Shown: piece after piece, positions 25,494 through 33,142 of the stretch
Layout: each line of letters starts with the position of its first letter
Position numbering within the stretch: position 1 is the stretch's first letter
Virus record (IMG/VR): IMGVR_UViG_3300008267_000013
Location: 23,793 to 87,792 of that record
Source: a virus
Length of the DNA: 64,000 bases
Direction: 5' to 3' (one strand)
The notes under the pieces: generated by a model
What the model was told of the DNA's origin: nothing
The model's database searches: none
The model's input: the letters and a program-made list of their open reading frames with translations, nothing else
Program-made: the position numbers and the translations under genes

Positions 25494-25503
25494 AGGAATA
25501 ATA

Positions 25504-25647
25504 ATGAATCCCAGGCAATTCTATCTTATCGTGGACAAGTGGGGTAATATAATTGCATATAGGGATTTTTCTTGGTCACCAAGTGATGTGTCACCATATA
25601 AAGTTATGCACTGGACAGGAATAGTATTTGTGGAGTGGAAGAAATAA
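25504..25647 (+). CDS. 47-aa small protein, paralog of the next gene
   Basis: Starts MNPRQFYLIV with AGAGGA upstream. The end (VMHWTGIVFVEW) parallels VVKWTGKSFVEL of the next protein, so the two are related. Function unknown. Its stop overlaps the next ATG. Confidence 0.5.
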   Translation: MNPRQFYLIVDKWGNIIAYRDFSWSPSDVSPYKVMHWTGIVFVEWKK

Positions 25648-25889
25648 TGGTTCTTAAATATTTTTATCGTGTCTACGACACAGAAAGTGAGATACCGATG
25701 ATTCTTAATCCGTGTTATGTTGTTGTTGACAAAGATGGTGATTTTGTTGACGCCTCAAGCGCCAAACTGCCACCATCTGCTCTTGATCACGTTTTGGAAC
25801 GAGTCAATAGACAATTTCCAGAGAACAAACCATTTCGAGTTGTTAAATGGACAGGTAAAAGTTTTGTAGAACTAACTCCTGTAACTTAA
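25647..25889 (+). CDS. Hypothetical protein
   Basis: 80 aa from an ATG in a TAATG junction; an earlier GTG at 25635 is possible. Beta-rich with CYVVVDKDGDFVD and a WTGKSFVEL end shared with the 47-aa neighbour. Confidence 0.5.
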   Translation: MVLKYFYRVYDTESEIPMILNPCYVVVDKDGDFVDASSAKLPPSALDHVLERVNRQFPENKPFRVVKWTGKSFVELTPVT

Positions 25890-25903
25890 AGGATTTAATA
25901 TAA

Positions 25904-26119
25904 ATGTGGAATATTGCAGTTGTAAGTAAAACTAACAAAGATGATATTAAATGGTTTGTAAATGGATATGATGGCCGTCCGTTAAGATTTATAGAGTATG
26001 GTACAGCTGAACGTGAAGCTCTATATATGAATAACGGAACTGCTGGTGCAATATTTCTTGAAGATGATCTAGAATATCGTGTTATACTAGAACAGAAAGA
26101 AGCATGGTATGACAATTAG
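25904..26119 (+). CDS. Hypothetical protein
   Basis: 71 aa, alpha/beta, possibly a distant relative of the two preceding genes. Overlaps the next start by 11 bp. Confidence 0.5.
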   Translation: MWNIAVVSKTNKDDIKWFVNGYDGRPLRFIEYGTAEREALYMNNGTAGAIFLEDDLEYRVILEQKEAWYDN

Positions 26120-26309
26120 GAATAGCGCTATATGTTTAGAATGCAATACAGAAGTGGAGAGTAAACACCGCCATGACTACGTTAGATGCCCTTGTGGTAA
26201 TGTTGCTGTTGATGGCGGTAAGGATTACTTTAAACGTTCTGTACGAAACGTTGCAATGTTTAAAGACACAAGTATCTGTGAAGCCAGAGGGGACAATGGA
26301 ACTAACTGA
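26109..26309 (+). CDS. DUF7695-like zinc-ribbon protein
   Basis: 66 aa. IRNSAICLECNTEVESKHRH followed by CPCGNVAVDGGKDYFKR fits the small phage/bacterial family with C-x2-C and C-x-C ligands. Role unknown. Confidence 0.65.
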   Translation: MTIRNSAICLECNTEVESKHRHDYVRCPCGNVAVDGGKDYFKRSVRNVAMFKDTSICEARGDNGTN

Positions 26310-26541
26310 TAAACAATATTTTTGTTTTACAAACTATACATATGATAAAGAATTTTATGTTATGACCACAAATGCTTCCGAGACAGGTGAATGGGAAACA
26401 TGCGTATTTTGTAACGACCCAGTCACAGGTGTCAGGGACTTTGAAAGTTTGGTTGAGCAAATAAGATTCAATTCACAAGATGAAGCAAAACAAATGCATT
26501 CTGATGTTCTTTACAAGTGGAATACACTTGGAGTAGTTTAA
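26296..26541 (+). CDS. Hypothetical protein, paralog of 27546
   Basis: 81 aa. FYVMTTNASETGEWETCVF matches YYVSTSSSQQNWETKVF of the protein at 27546. The ATG at 26296 overlaps the upstream end. Function unknown. Confidence 0.5.
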   Translation: MELTDKQYFCFTNYTYDKEFYVMTTNASETGEWETCVFCNDPVTGVRDFESLVEQIRFNSQDEAKQMHSDVLYKWNTLGVV

Positions 26542-26542
26542 A

Positions 26543-26866
26543 AATATAAATGGTAGTTGGCTTAATGGTAGCCATCTTTAATCAGTGAGACAAAATCCCG
26601 AGGCGTATGCTAGCAATCCAAATACTGGACAGAATGCGAAAGCCCCGAAAAATACTTCTTACGAACCCCGATAGAGTAAGAGGTTATTGTAACAACGGTG
26701 TTGTACGTTTAGTAGGGTAACTGTGGCTAGCTGAGAGGAGGCCCGGGTTGGGGAATGGGACAAATGGACTGACTGAACTAACCACTTCGTTTTAATTAAC
26801 AGGTGGAGCCGATAAAAAGGCCGATACAAGTCCATCTCTTAGGTGTAACAACAGGCCATTTATATT
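26543..26866 (+). ncRNA. Unassigned structured RNA of about 320 nt
   Basis: No long open frame. The ends pair in a perfect 11-bp helix: AATATAAATGG (26543-26553) with CCATTTATATT (26856-26866). Inside are a GGC/GCC hairpin (26559-26573), a CTTCTTAC/GTAAGAGG stem and an ATGGACT/AGTCCAT stem. An intrinsic terminator follows at once. It does not fit tmRNA, RNase P RNA, 6S RNA or a group I intron as far as can be judged by eye. A weak promoter may lie in the end of the preceding gene. Confidence 0.6.
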
Positions 26867-26896
26867 GCCCTCCTCGTAAGGGGAGGGTTTTTTATT
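26867..26896 (+). terminator. Intrinsic terminator of the structured RNA
   Basis: CCCTCC / GGAGGG stem with TTTTTTATT tail. Confidence 0.88.
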
Positions 26897-26902
26897 GGTA
26901 GC

Positions 26903-26931
26903 TTGACTTGATATAGACTACCATGTAGAAT
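26903..26931 (+). promoter_or_regulatory. Promoter giving a leaderless transcript
   Basis: TTGACT (26903), 17-bp spacer, TAGAAT (26926-26931). The ATG at 26939 is 8 bases after the -10, at the expected transcription start. Confidence 0.8.
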
Positions 26932-26938
26932 GTACCCT

Positions 26939-27559
26939 ATGGAAAACAACATCGTTAACGATCCACAAATTAATGATCGACTCCAGCAGCTTCTACAGAA
27001 ACCATTAACTCCCAAGCATTTAAATGTAATAAAATCATTTAGTGATTTCTGGAGTAAGTATCAATATTTAACTATCAAGCAAGTTTCTTTTCTGGACAAT
27101 ATAGAATCAAGTTATAATGATGACTATAACTCTTGGAGAGCAAACTTCGGAGATGATAAAAAAGAACTACTAAAGATGGCGGTTAACTATTACCAAAATA
27201 GTCAGTATTTTATGGAGATTGTAAATAATTATTACATGGACAAAAATTACATTCCAACTCGTAGACAATACGAAAGAATGTGTGAGAATAAGTATGTAAA
27301 GCGAGCCATAGGATATTACAAGTCTAATCCATTATATGAATTGGGCGACATAATTACTCCTAGAGCTCGTTATCTTTATAAAATAAGCGATACTTTAACC
27401 GTAGGTATAATCAATAAAATTGGTGAACCTTCGTTTCTAAACGGAACCAGATTGTACGATGTAATGTGGTTAGGCGGAACAAAATTTTCTAAAATGTTTG
27501 AGAGAGAAATAAAAATTTACAGACACCCCAAAAAGGAGAAGAAAGATGGCACAACGTAA
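26939..27559 (+). CDS. Two-domain protein: helical N-terminus plus GDI/SH3-like C-terminus
   Basis: 206 aa. The ATG at 26939 is chosen because the ATG at 26930 lies in the -10 box. Residues 1-130 are helical (LTPKHLNVIKSFSDFW...). From about residue 133 LYELGDIITPR begins a longer form of the GDI domain, ending VMWLGG...EIKIY. It heads the GDI gene array and may show the ancestral domain arrangement; the same layout recurs at 43199-44098. Confidence 0.6.
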   Translation: MENNIVNDPQINDRLQQLLQKPLTPKHLNVIKSFSDFWSKYQYLTIKQVSFLDNIESSYNDDYNSWRANFGDDKKELLKMAVNYYQNSQYFMEIVNNYYMDKNYIPTRRQYERMCENKYVKRAIGYYKSNPLYELGDIITPRARYLYKISDTLTVGIINKIGEPSFLNGTRLYDVMWLGGTKFSKMFEREIKIYRHPKKEKKDGTT

Positions 27560-27791
27560 CATTACAGAAGATGGCAAATACTATGTTTCAACTTCTAGTT
27601 CTCAGCAAAACTGGGAGACCAAGGTGTTTATGATTGATAAGGATGGCAAGATGCTCTTTGATGTTGCTCTTGAGGAAAAGAATTATTCCAACGAACACGA
27701 GGCTGATGTTGGTCACAAGAAGGTTCTTGCAAAATGGTGTGGCAGAATCGACGCCGAGGAAGAGTTGGGTATAGGGGAAGGCGGTTATTGA
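27546..27791 (+). CDS. Hypothetical protein, paralog of 26296
   Basis: 81 aa. Shares the YYVSTSSSQQNWETKVF segment with the protein at 26296. AGGAG lies upstream; overlaps its neighbours at both ends. Confidence 0.5.
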   Translation: MAQRNITEDGKYYVSTSSSQQNWETKVFMIDKDGKMLFDVALEEKNYSNEHEADVGHKKVLAKWCGRIDAEEELGIGEGGY

Positions 27792-27973
27792 TTTTGTTTG
27801 TTCCCGGTGATATTGTAGAGAAAAAATATAAACCATTTCGTCTTATAAGGCACTTTATGGTTGTCGAAGGTGAACATCCTTATTATAACTGTTATGATAT
27901 TGATAGTGAAAACTTCGTAAAAAATATCCTTCTTTCTAATACATTGTTGTGGAAAGTTGAAAAATTAGCCTAG
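27788..27973 (+). CDS. GDI-family member 1
   Basis: 61 aa from a TTG in a TTGA over the preceding stop; an ATG further upstream would lie inside the previous gene. FVPGDIVEKKY, then HFMVVEG, ending EKLA. Confidence 0.55.
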   Translation: MILFVPGDIVEKKYKPFRLIRHFMVVEGEHPYYNCYDIDSENFVKNILLSNTLLWKVEKLA

Positions 27974-27982
27974 GTTTATAAT

Positions 27983-28210
27983 ATGTATAATACAGGTGAT
28001 ATTCTAGAAAGAATTATAATAAGTAACATAGATAGAATGAATCCTATATTTAGAGATGACAATATACATTTCTTGATAGTTGATAAAAGAGAATATTTTC
28101 TAGAAGTATCTGGCAAGTGTGCAGTTATTTACACACTTATGTCACTAAAGACCAATCAACATCACACAATCAGTTTGAGAGATACACGTAATTGGAAAAA
28201 AGTAGCATAA
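27983..28210 (+). CDS. GDI-family member 2
   Basis: 75 aa. MYNTGDILERI, HFLIVDK, YTLMSLK, ending NWKKVA: all landmarks of the family. Confidence 0.65.
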   Translation: MYNTGDILERIIISNIDRMNPIFRDDNIHFLIVDKREYFLEVSGKCAVIYTLMSLKTNQHHTISLRDTRNWKKVA

Positions 28211-28226
28211 TAGGTGACACCATGAG

Positions 28227-28436
28227 ATGGAGCAGGAAGAAAAGATAAACGGAGTTGGCGATATAATAGTAGAATGTTATATGAATAGCGTTCGCGGCGA
28301 GCAACATTATATTATAATAGATCAAAACTATTATCAATATGAATTACTGCCACTAAATGCAGCCAATAAAGATTATCAATCATCGTTCCTGTTATTAAAA
28401 AGTACGGTTGTCATGTATTATATAAGAGTCGCTTAA
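28227..28436 (+). CDS. GDI-family member 3
   Basis: 69 aa. GVGDIIVECY, HYIIIDQ, ending YYIRVA. Followed by a TAATG junction. Confidence 0.6.
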   Translation: MEQEEKINGVGDIIVECYMNSVRGEQHYIIIDQNYYQYELLPLNAANKDYQSSFLLLKSTVVMYYIRVA

Positions 28437-28825
28437 TGAGATATAACATAGGAGATGTTATAGAAGCAGATTATGTATCGCATAAGCAAATATATTACAT
28501 TAAAGATATAATAGCAGATGAATACATACTAAGAACAATAGATGGTGATTTACAAAGAGATCTTCATTGTCTGCTAACAAATGTTAGCAATATAACGTAC
28601 AAAAAGGTTGATATGTCGCTTACTAAAGATATGATGATATCAGTAGATTCAGAAATTCAATATTATAGCAACCAAGAACTAATTACTTATAATATATCAT
28701 ATACTGAATTAAACAATAAATATCCTAATTCTTATTTTAAATACAGAGTAGATCGTAGTACAGAAGAGCTATTAACCAGAGGATTAGAACCATCTGATGC
28801 CAGTAAAAGCAGAGGTGATAGTTAA
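28436..28825 (+). CDS. GDI-family member 4 with C-terminal extension
   Basis: 129 aa. YNIGDVIEADY, IYYIKDI, ITYKKVD close the usual domain near residue 60; about 70 more residues follow that match no other member. The extension overlaps the next gene. Confidence 0.55.
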   Translation: MRYNIGDVIEADYVSHKQIYYIKDIIADEYILRTIDGDLQRDLHCLLTNVSNITYKKVDMSLTKDMMISVDSEIQYYSNQELITYNISYTELNNKYPNSYFKYRVDRSTEELLTRGLEPSDASKSRGDS

Positions 28826-29000
28826 TGTAGGTGATATTATTAAAGTAAAGAGTGCTGAAACAGAATTCAGTGGCCTCTACCTAGTATTAGAAATAAAATC
28901 AACTCAAGGAATAAAAATATATAATCTGCAGGATCTAAGATTCCCAGACACATTCTGGACTTTTTTTAGCGATGATGATATATTGGAAATACTGGCGTAA
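28797..29000 (+). CDS. GDI-family member 5
   Basis: 67 aa. NVGDIIKVKS, LYLVLEI, IYNLQDL, ending EILA. The start may instead be a GTG near 28816. Confidence 0.55.
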   Translation: MPVKAEVIVNVGDIIKVKSAETEFSGLYLVLEIKSTQGIKIYNLQDLRFPDTFWTFFSDDDILEILA

Positions 29001-29003
29001 AAA

Positions 29004-29240
29004 ATGATGCCTTCACACGATAGATTAAGAGAAGTAAGATACGATGTGGGCGATCTTGTCAAACGTTATAATATGCTTGACTCGGATAAAGAGGCCACAT
29101 CATGCGTATATTTAATACTAGCTGTAAATATCGATGAAGAAGGTTGGGTCTGGTACTACTGCTACAGTTTCGGATCAGGTACATATCGTGAATTTTTGAT
29201 GGATGATAATTCCGCTCGTAAATATGTTAAATTAGCGTAG
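29004..29240 (+). CDS. GDI-family member 6
   Basis: 78 aa. YDVGDLVKRYN, VYLILAV, YYCYSFGSG, ending YVKLA. Confidence 0.6.
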   Translation: MMPSHDRLREVRYDVGDLVKRYNMLDSDKEATSCVYLILAVNIDEEGWVWYYCYSFGSGTYREFLMDDNSARKYVKLA

Positions 29241-29252
29241 AAAAGAGGACAT

Positions 29253-29468
29253 ATGCGTAAATTTAAAGATGGTGATAAGGTATCTGTTAAATCGTGTGAA
29301 GAATTAGAGATGCCATGCAGCGTTGAGGGTCTTGATGATTGGATTCCAAAATTAACCTCTTTGGATGGTCGTACTATTTATATGTATAAAGTAACTGGTC
29401 GTCACGCAAAGCGCGGTAATGCAGTATCGGTTCGCGTATCAGAAAGTCAATTAGAACTTTGGAGTTAA
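29253..29468 (+). CDS. GD-motif protein, divergent array member (7)
   Basis: 71 aa. FKDGDKVSVKS and a beta-rich body ending QLELWS. It lacks the KVA end and the YxLI strand, so it is either a distant member or an unrelated SH3-like protein. AGAGGA ribosome site present. Confidence 0.5.
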   Translation: MRKFKDGDKVSVKSCEELEMPCSVEGLDDWIPKLTSLDGRTIYMYKVTGRHAKRGNAVSVRVSESQLELWS

Positions 29469-29469
29469 T

Positions 29470-29655
29470 ATGAAAAGTTTTGAGTTGGGTGATATTGTAC
29501 ATGATTTTGAATATGACCAATATTATCTAATCACACACATTAAACAATCAGATACATATAAGTACCTGTATTCATTGATGGATTTAGAAGATTCATCAAG
29601 AGTTATAGGGGCATCACTAGCAAATCTTAAAAAATTATACAAGAAGGTAGCATAA
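29470..29655 (+). CDS. GDI-family member 8
   Basis: 61 aa. FELGDIVHDF, YYLITHI, LYSLMDLE, ending YKKVA. Confidence 0.65.
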   Translation: MKSFELGDIVHDFEYDQYYLITHIKQSDTYKYLYSLMDLEDSSRVIGASLANLKKLYKKVA

Positions 29656-29656
29656 A

Positions 29657-29812
29657 ATGAGCTCCGAAAGATGGATAAGATTGATATTATCATCCATAGT
29701 TGGAGCAACTGCTTATGTAATTATAGCAGTTATATACACGCATTATAAAACTCACGATAAATATACGGTCTATAATAAGTCGCCGCTAACAATAGGGCCG
29801 TATAAAAAATGA
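29657..29812 (+). CDS. 51-aa membrane protein within the array
   Basis: Starts one base after the previous stop; membrane helix about residues 7-27 (RLILSSIVGATAYVIIAVIY), basic tail. ATGA overlap with the next GDI gene. No family recognised. Confidence 0.5.
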   Translation: MSSERWIRLILSSIVGATAYVIIAVIYTHYKTHDKYTVYNKSPLTIGPYKK

Positions 29813-30030
29813 GCAACGAGCGAATATTTAAGCCGGGGGATATAATAAAGTATATACCAGACAAAGATAGCAAGATAAAAGAAGCCTTTGAACAGGAACT
29901 ATATATAGTTATATCAGCTGGTCCTTATATATTTGAAGAGGGTTTCCAAATGGTTGAAAAAATGCATCTGATATCTGGTGTTATACAGATGCGTCCCATA
30001 ATGATTAATAGATGGGAAATATTGGCTTGA
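29809..30030 (+). CDS. GDI-family member 9
   Basis: 73 aa. FKPGDIIKYIP, LYIVISAG, ending WEILA. Confidence 0.6.
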   Translation: MSNERIFKPGDIIKYIPDKDSKIKEAFEQELYIVISAGPYIFEEGFQMVEKMHLISGVIQMRPIMINRWEILA

Positions 30031-30203
30031 AGTTTAGAGTAGGTGATATAATAAGAGCAATCAATAAATCAACTGGTATATATGTTCACTTCCTAATTTA
30101 TAGGATTGAAAAGTGGCACTATGTAGCTTACTGTATTGAAGATGGTATGCCAAGCGTATCAATCAGTCCAATATACGATAATGATTTTGAAAAGGTTGCT
30201 TAG
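30027..30203 (+). CDS. GDI-family member 10
   Basis: 58 aa from a TTG overlapping the previous TGA, or from the ATG at 30012. FRVGDIIRAIN, HFLIYRI, YCIEDG, ending FEKVA. The last codons carry the -35 (TTGCTT) of the promoter for 30255. Confidence 0.55.
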   Translation: MKFRVGDIIRAINKSTGIYVHFLIYRIEKWHYVAYCIEDGMPSVSISPIYDNDFEKVA

Positions 30204-30254
30204 ATCAGTAAGTTGTGCTATAGTATTTAAACTAACTAACTCAAGGAGGAAAAT

Positions 30255-30479
30255 ATGAGCAAAGTTAGCATCGTACTAAGTATTGCCGTTGGATTGTGGT
30301 CAGCGACTGCTCTTGGAGTCGGTACCGCATGGTTGTTCAGTAGAACTAGACCAGTACAAGTTGTAAGACTCGACAATAACTGTGTAACTGTTCAGCAGGG
30401 TATGTTTCACCGACTAGAATGTTATAACAGCAATGTTCCACCTCATGATCCCGTGGAACAGATTGGTTATGCAGAGTAA
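30255..30479 (+). CDS. Small exported or membrane-anchored protein
   Basis: 74 aa with a hydrophobic N-terminus (residues about 4-28) after a single Lys and no clear cleavage site. Promoter TTGCTT-17-TATAGT just upstream and GGAGG at the start; an intrinsic terminator follows, so it is a unit of its own inside the array. Confidence 0.55.
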   Translation: MSKVSIVLSIAVGLWSATALGVGTAWLFSRTRPVQVVRLDNNCVTVQQGMFHRLECYNSNVPPHDPVEQIGYAE

Positions 30480-30504
30480 TAATAAATAGATATAGCCAAT
30501 TCAG

Positions 30505-30535
30505 CGGCTGGTGTGTGAACACCAGCCGTTTTTAT
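30505..30535 (+). terminator. Intrinsic terminator
   Basis: CGGCTGGTGT / ACACCAGCCG stem with TTTTTA tail. Confidence 0.92.
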
Positions 30536-30542
30536 TATCTGC

Positions 30543-30571
30543 TTGACAACAAACATACGTTGACCTATACT
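30543..30571 (+). promoter_or_regulatory. Consensus promoter, near-leaderless start
   Basis: TTGACA (30543), 17-bp spacer, TATACT (30566-30571); ATG 9 bases later at 30581. Confidence 0.85.
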
Positions 30572-30580
30572 ATCAACACG

Positions 30581-30808
30581 ATGGATACACCACAGGTTGG
30601 CGACATATGGAAGAACAACTGGTCAAGTAACCTCAACACACATAATTGCGGCGAAACTCACTACCTATTGATAAAGAAGGTAGAGCCCGACAACTCCAAG
30701 GATACAAAGTGGGTAGCATTTTCTTATAAGAGATATAAGGAAGTACTCATCTATATTGATAACTATTCAAATGAGATAGTTACAAATAGTTTCACAAGGG
30801 TATCTTGA
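30581..30808 (+). CDS. GDI-family member 11
   Basis: 75 aa. PQVGDIWKNNW, HYLLIKK, ending FTRVS. The ATG at 30581 fits the promoter; an earlier ATG would lie upstream of it. Confidence 0.65.
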   Translation: MDTPQVGDIWKNNWSSNLNTHNCGETHYLLIKKVEPDNSKDTKWVAFSYKRYKEVLIYIDNYSNEIVTNSFTRVS

Positions 30809-30809
30809 T

Positions 30810-30992
30810 ATGCTATCATCAACTATAGAACCTGGTGACATCTGGAAGAATGATAACTCACAATTCCATAATATCATTATTGAACCCGACATCGTAAACC
30901 CTTGGTGGATTACATGGGTTATTGAATTGGGCGAATATAATCTCTATCATAAAGATGATTTTGATATGCGTTGGTGGAGGAAAGTAGCATGA
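30810..30992 (+). CDS. GDI-family member 12
   Basis: 60 aa. IEPGDIWKND, NIIIEPD, WVIELGE, ending WWRKVA. Confidence 0.65.
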   Translation: MLSSTIEPGDIWKNDNSQFHNIIIEPDIVNPWWITWVIELGEYNLYHKDDFDMRWWRKVA

Positions 30993-31192
30993 GTAGCAGA
31001 GACGCAAAGTGGGATGTTGGCGATATTATCAGAGAAGAATGGGGTGACGAATCAAGGCATTTCCTAATAATGAGTGTATGTTTGTGGGAAACAAGTATTG
31101 ATACTTATGAGTGTCGTGTTTTAGAGACAGGACAAACCATGAACATAACTCCACATTATAGTCCACCAAACATGTTGAGAAAAGTCGCATGA
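30989..31192 (+). CDS. GDI-family member 13
   Basis: 67 aa, ATGA start. WDVGDIIREEW, HFLIMSV, YECRVLETG, ending LRKVA. Confidence 0.65.
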   Translation: MSSRDAKWDVGDIIREEWGDESRHFLIMSVCLWETSIDTYECRVLETGQTMNITPHYSPPNMLRKVA

Positions 31193-31413
31193 GGACTCTT
31201 AAATTCAGCATCGGAGATATCATAACACGCGGCAAGCCACACCATGATATGTTCAAAGATAATTGGCGTAAGTTCTATCTTATACATGATATAATCTATG
31301 AAGAAGAGCAAAAAGAATATAGATATTGTTTATACAGTTTCCAAACAGGTTCTTGGAGCGGCTATTTCCCAGCAGGTGAACTTGTAGAACCTTTTCTATT
31401 CAAGGTAGCCTAA
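31189..31413 (+). CDS. GDI-family member 14
   Basis: 74 aa, ATGA start. FSIGDIITRGK, FYLIHDI, YCLYSFQTG, ending LFKVA; TAATG end. Confidence 0.65.
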   Translation: MRTLKFSIGDIITRGKPHHDMFKDNWRKFYLIHDIIYEEEQKEYRYCLYSFQTGSWSGYFPAGELVEPFLFKVA

Positions 31414-31592
31414 TGAATCCACAAGTTGGTGACATATGGAAGATAGGAGATCACTATCATTATCTTGTCTTAGAAGAGAGACTTGACTACTGGGGGGAGA
31501 AGCAGTATTATATGTACATCCTTGAGAGAGACATGTACGACTGCCTCTCATTAGATTTAATAGAGTGATGGAATGGTACAAAAGTGGTGTAA
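31413..31592 (+). pseudogene. GDI-family member 15 with an in-frame TGA
   Basis: The frame MNPQVGDIWK...HYLVLEER...YMYILERD stops at TGA 31566-31568 (51 aa). Reading on gives W-N-G-T-K-V-V and a TAA at 31590-31592, exactly where the next gene begins. KVV matches the family ending, so the TGA is probably a recent Trp-to-stop change, or less likely is read through. Confidence 0.6.
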
Positions 31593-31802
31593 ATGTCTAA
31601 ACCTCATCAAGTTGGTGATGTTGTCATGGTTGAAAATGACTGGATTGCTTATGAGAATGGTAGTTTGGTTTACGAAACAGGACAAAATCATTATCTTATA
31701 CTTGAACGCTGCGATTATACCTGTACCTATACAACGATTCATCTGCAAAGCGGCAAGCATATCCTTACAAGTATGTTAGATAACGCAACAAAGGTCGCCT
31801 AA
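31593..31802 (+). CDS. GDI-family member 16
   Basis: 69 aa. HQVGDVVMVEN, HYLILER, TTIHLQSGK, ending ATKVA. Starts directly after the TAA of member 15. Confidence 0.65.
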   Translation: MSKPHQVGDVVMVENDWIAYENGSLVYETGQNHYLILERCDYTCTYTTIHLQSGKHILTSMLDNATKVA

Positions 31803-32038
31803 TGGAACTCAAGAATATCCTACTTCTCGATAAAAACAAGAAAGTGTATTATACACATTATGAAGTTGGAGATATTCTTAGACACGAAGCAGAAATTAGT
31901 GCTCATTATCTGGTAGAAGATATACGCGTAGAAGATAATCTTGGAGTTTACTCGCTTAGAGTTCTTGAAAATAACGATATCTTTTCATGGGACGTAGAAA
32001 TAGTAGATAAAGCCCGCAAAATCAAGAGGGTCGCATGA
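31802..32038 (+). CDS. GDI-family member 17
   Basis: 78 aa with a 20-residue N-terminal lead, then YEVGDILRHE, HYLVEDI, YSLRVLEN, ending IKRVA. Confidence 0.65.
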   Translation: MELKNILLLDKNKKVYYTHYEVGDILRHEAEISAHYLVEDIRVEDNLGVYSLRVLENNDIFSWDVEIVDKARKIKRVA

Positions 32039-32235
32039 TGGAACACCAATACGAGCCCGGTGATATTCTTGCAGTTGATGAACCTTGGTCCAATGAAACA
32101 TTTTATTACTTGATAGAGGGTGAGCTTGATTCTGTTCATGCGTACATGGAATTAATGTATCCTTACCGCTGTCTAAGTGATGGCAAGACAGGATGGGGTA
32201 AATTCAATGCGCCTTCAACAAGGAAAGTCGCATGA
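32035..32235 (+). CDS. GDI-family member 18
   Basis: 66 aa, ATGATG start over the previous stop. YEPGDILAVDE, FYYLIEG, YRCLSDGK, ending TRKVA. Confidence 0.65.
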   Translation: MMEHQYEPGDILAVDEPWSNETFYYLIEGELDSVHAYMELMYPYRCLSDGKTGWGKFNAPSTRKVA

Positions 32236-32417
32236 TGAATATGTTCCAAATAGGTGATATAGTAAAATGTACAACTACTAACATGATAGAACACATGCTC
32301 ATACTTGACACACAACCAGACTACTGGTATATTGTCCTGTGTCTAGAATCCGGCTTTACAAAAACACATAAGATGTGGCCGAATCAAATCCCAAGAGTAT
32401 ATATGAAGGTCGCATGA
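32232..32417 (+). CDS. GDI-family member 19
   Basis: 61 aa. FQIGDIVKCTT, HMLILDT, YIVLCLESG, ending YMKVA. Confidence 0.65.
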   Translation: MMNMFQIGDIVKCTTTNMIEHMLILDTQPDYWYIVLCLESGFTKTHKMWPNQIPRVYMKVA

Positions 32418-32620
32418 TGTTTAAAACCAAGTATCAGATTGGCGACATTATCGAGGGTAGTCACATACCTGGCGCAAAAATACACCTGCTAATTGAAAAC
32501 ATTACCTATATGGGCAAGAAGCCATTTGAGTATTGTGTACGGAATCTTGAAGAAGATTTGATATATGAAAAGTCAGTAGAAAGAACCGATAAAAGTCTTT
32601 ATTACAACAAGGTTGGCTAG
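32414..32620 (+). CDS. GDI-family member 20
   Basis: 68 aa, ATGA start at 32414. YQIGDIIEGSH, HLLIENI, YCVRNLEED, ending YNKVG. Close to member 23 (YQIGDIIRVEV...YCVRDLES). Confidence 0.65.
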   Translation: MMFKTKYQIGDIIEGSHIPGAKIHLLIENITYMGKKPFEYCVRNLEEDLIYEKSVERTDKSLYYNKVG

Positions 32621-32621
32621 C

Positions 32622-32650
32622 TTGACAACCCTAACCTCTTGCGCTACTAT
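32622..32650 (+). promoter_or_regulatory. Promoter, leaderless start
   Basis: TTGACA (32622), 17-bp spacer, TACTAT (32645-32650), then ACAACC and the ATG at 32657, the expected transcription start. Confidence 0.8.
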
Positions 32651-32656
32651 ACAACC

Positions 32657-32881
32657 ATGACGCCACGATACGAACCCGGCGATATCCTTCACCATTCAGG
32701 TATGGAAGGTATTGAGTTTTATTGTTTGGTGATGGACGTTGAGACCGTATCAAACTGTATTATAAACGGTAACTACGAACATCGTAGAATTTATACTCTT
32801 CTTTGTATGGATGACGGAGAAGTGTATAGATTCAATACAGCAAACATTGATTGTAGTGTTTATTATAGGAAGGTTGCGTAG
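32657..32881 (+). CDS. GDI-family member 21
   Basis: 74 aa. YEPGDILHHSG, FYCLVMDVE, YTLLCMDDGE, NIDCSVYYRKVA. Nearly duplicated, together with its promoter, as member 22. Confidence 0.7.
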   Translation: MTPRYEPGDILHHSGMEGIEFYCLVMDVETVSNCIINGNYEHRRIYTLLCMDDGEVYRFNTANIDCSVYYRKVA

Positions 32882-32882
32882 C

Positions 32883-32911
32883 TTGACAACCATCACTTCT
32901 TGAGGCACTAT
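32883..32911 (+). promoter_or_regulatory. Promoter, leaderless start (duplicate)
   Basis: TTGACA (32883), 17-bp spacer, CACTAT (32906-32911), ACAACC, ATG at 32918; copy of the promoter at 32622. Confidence 0.78.
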
Positions 32912-32917
32912 ACAACC

Positions 32918-33142
32918 ATGAAGCCCCGATACGAACCCGGTGACATCCTTTATCATCAAGGCAGCGGCTTTGGTGAATTTTATTGTTTAGTTATGGATAT
33001 CGAACACAAGACAAGACCAGATCCAAGAGGTAGAAAGTGGCCTTTTGATGTCTACGTTCTTCTTGGTATGGATGACGGCGAGACTTATACAATAAGTACT
33101 CAAAATATTGACTGTAGTGTATACTATAAAAAGGTTGCATGA
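32918..33142 (+). CDS. GDI-family member 22
   Basis: 74 aa. YEPGDILYHQG, FYCLVMDIE, VLLGMDDGE, NIDCSVYYKKVA. Differs from member 21 mainly between the two beta strands in the middle. Confidence 0.7.
   Translation: MKPRYEPGDILYHQGSGFGEFYCLVMDIEHKTRPDPRGRKWPFDVYVLLGMDDGETYTISTQNIDCSVYYKKVA

Noticed and set aside
26543-26866. tmRNA, RNase P RNA or group I intron
   Set aside because: No CCA or T-arm, no tag peptide frame ending in A-A, no conserved RNase P core and no P7 GACTA/TAGTC pairing.
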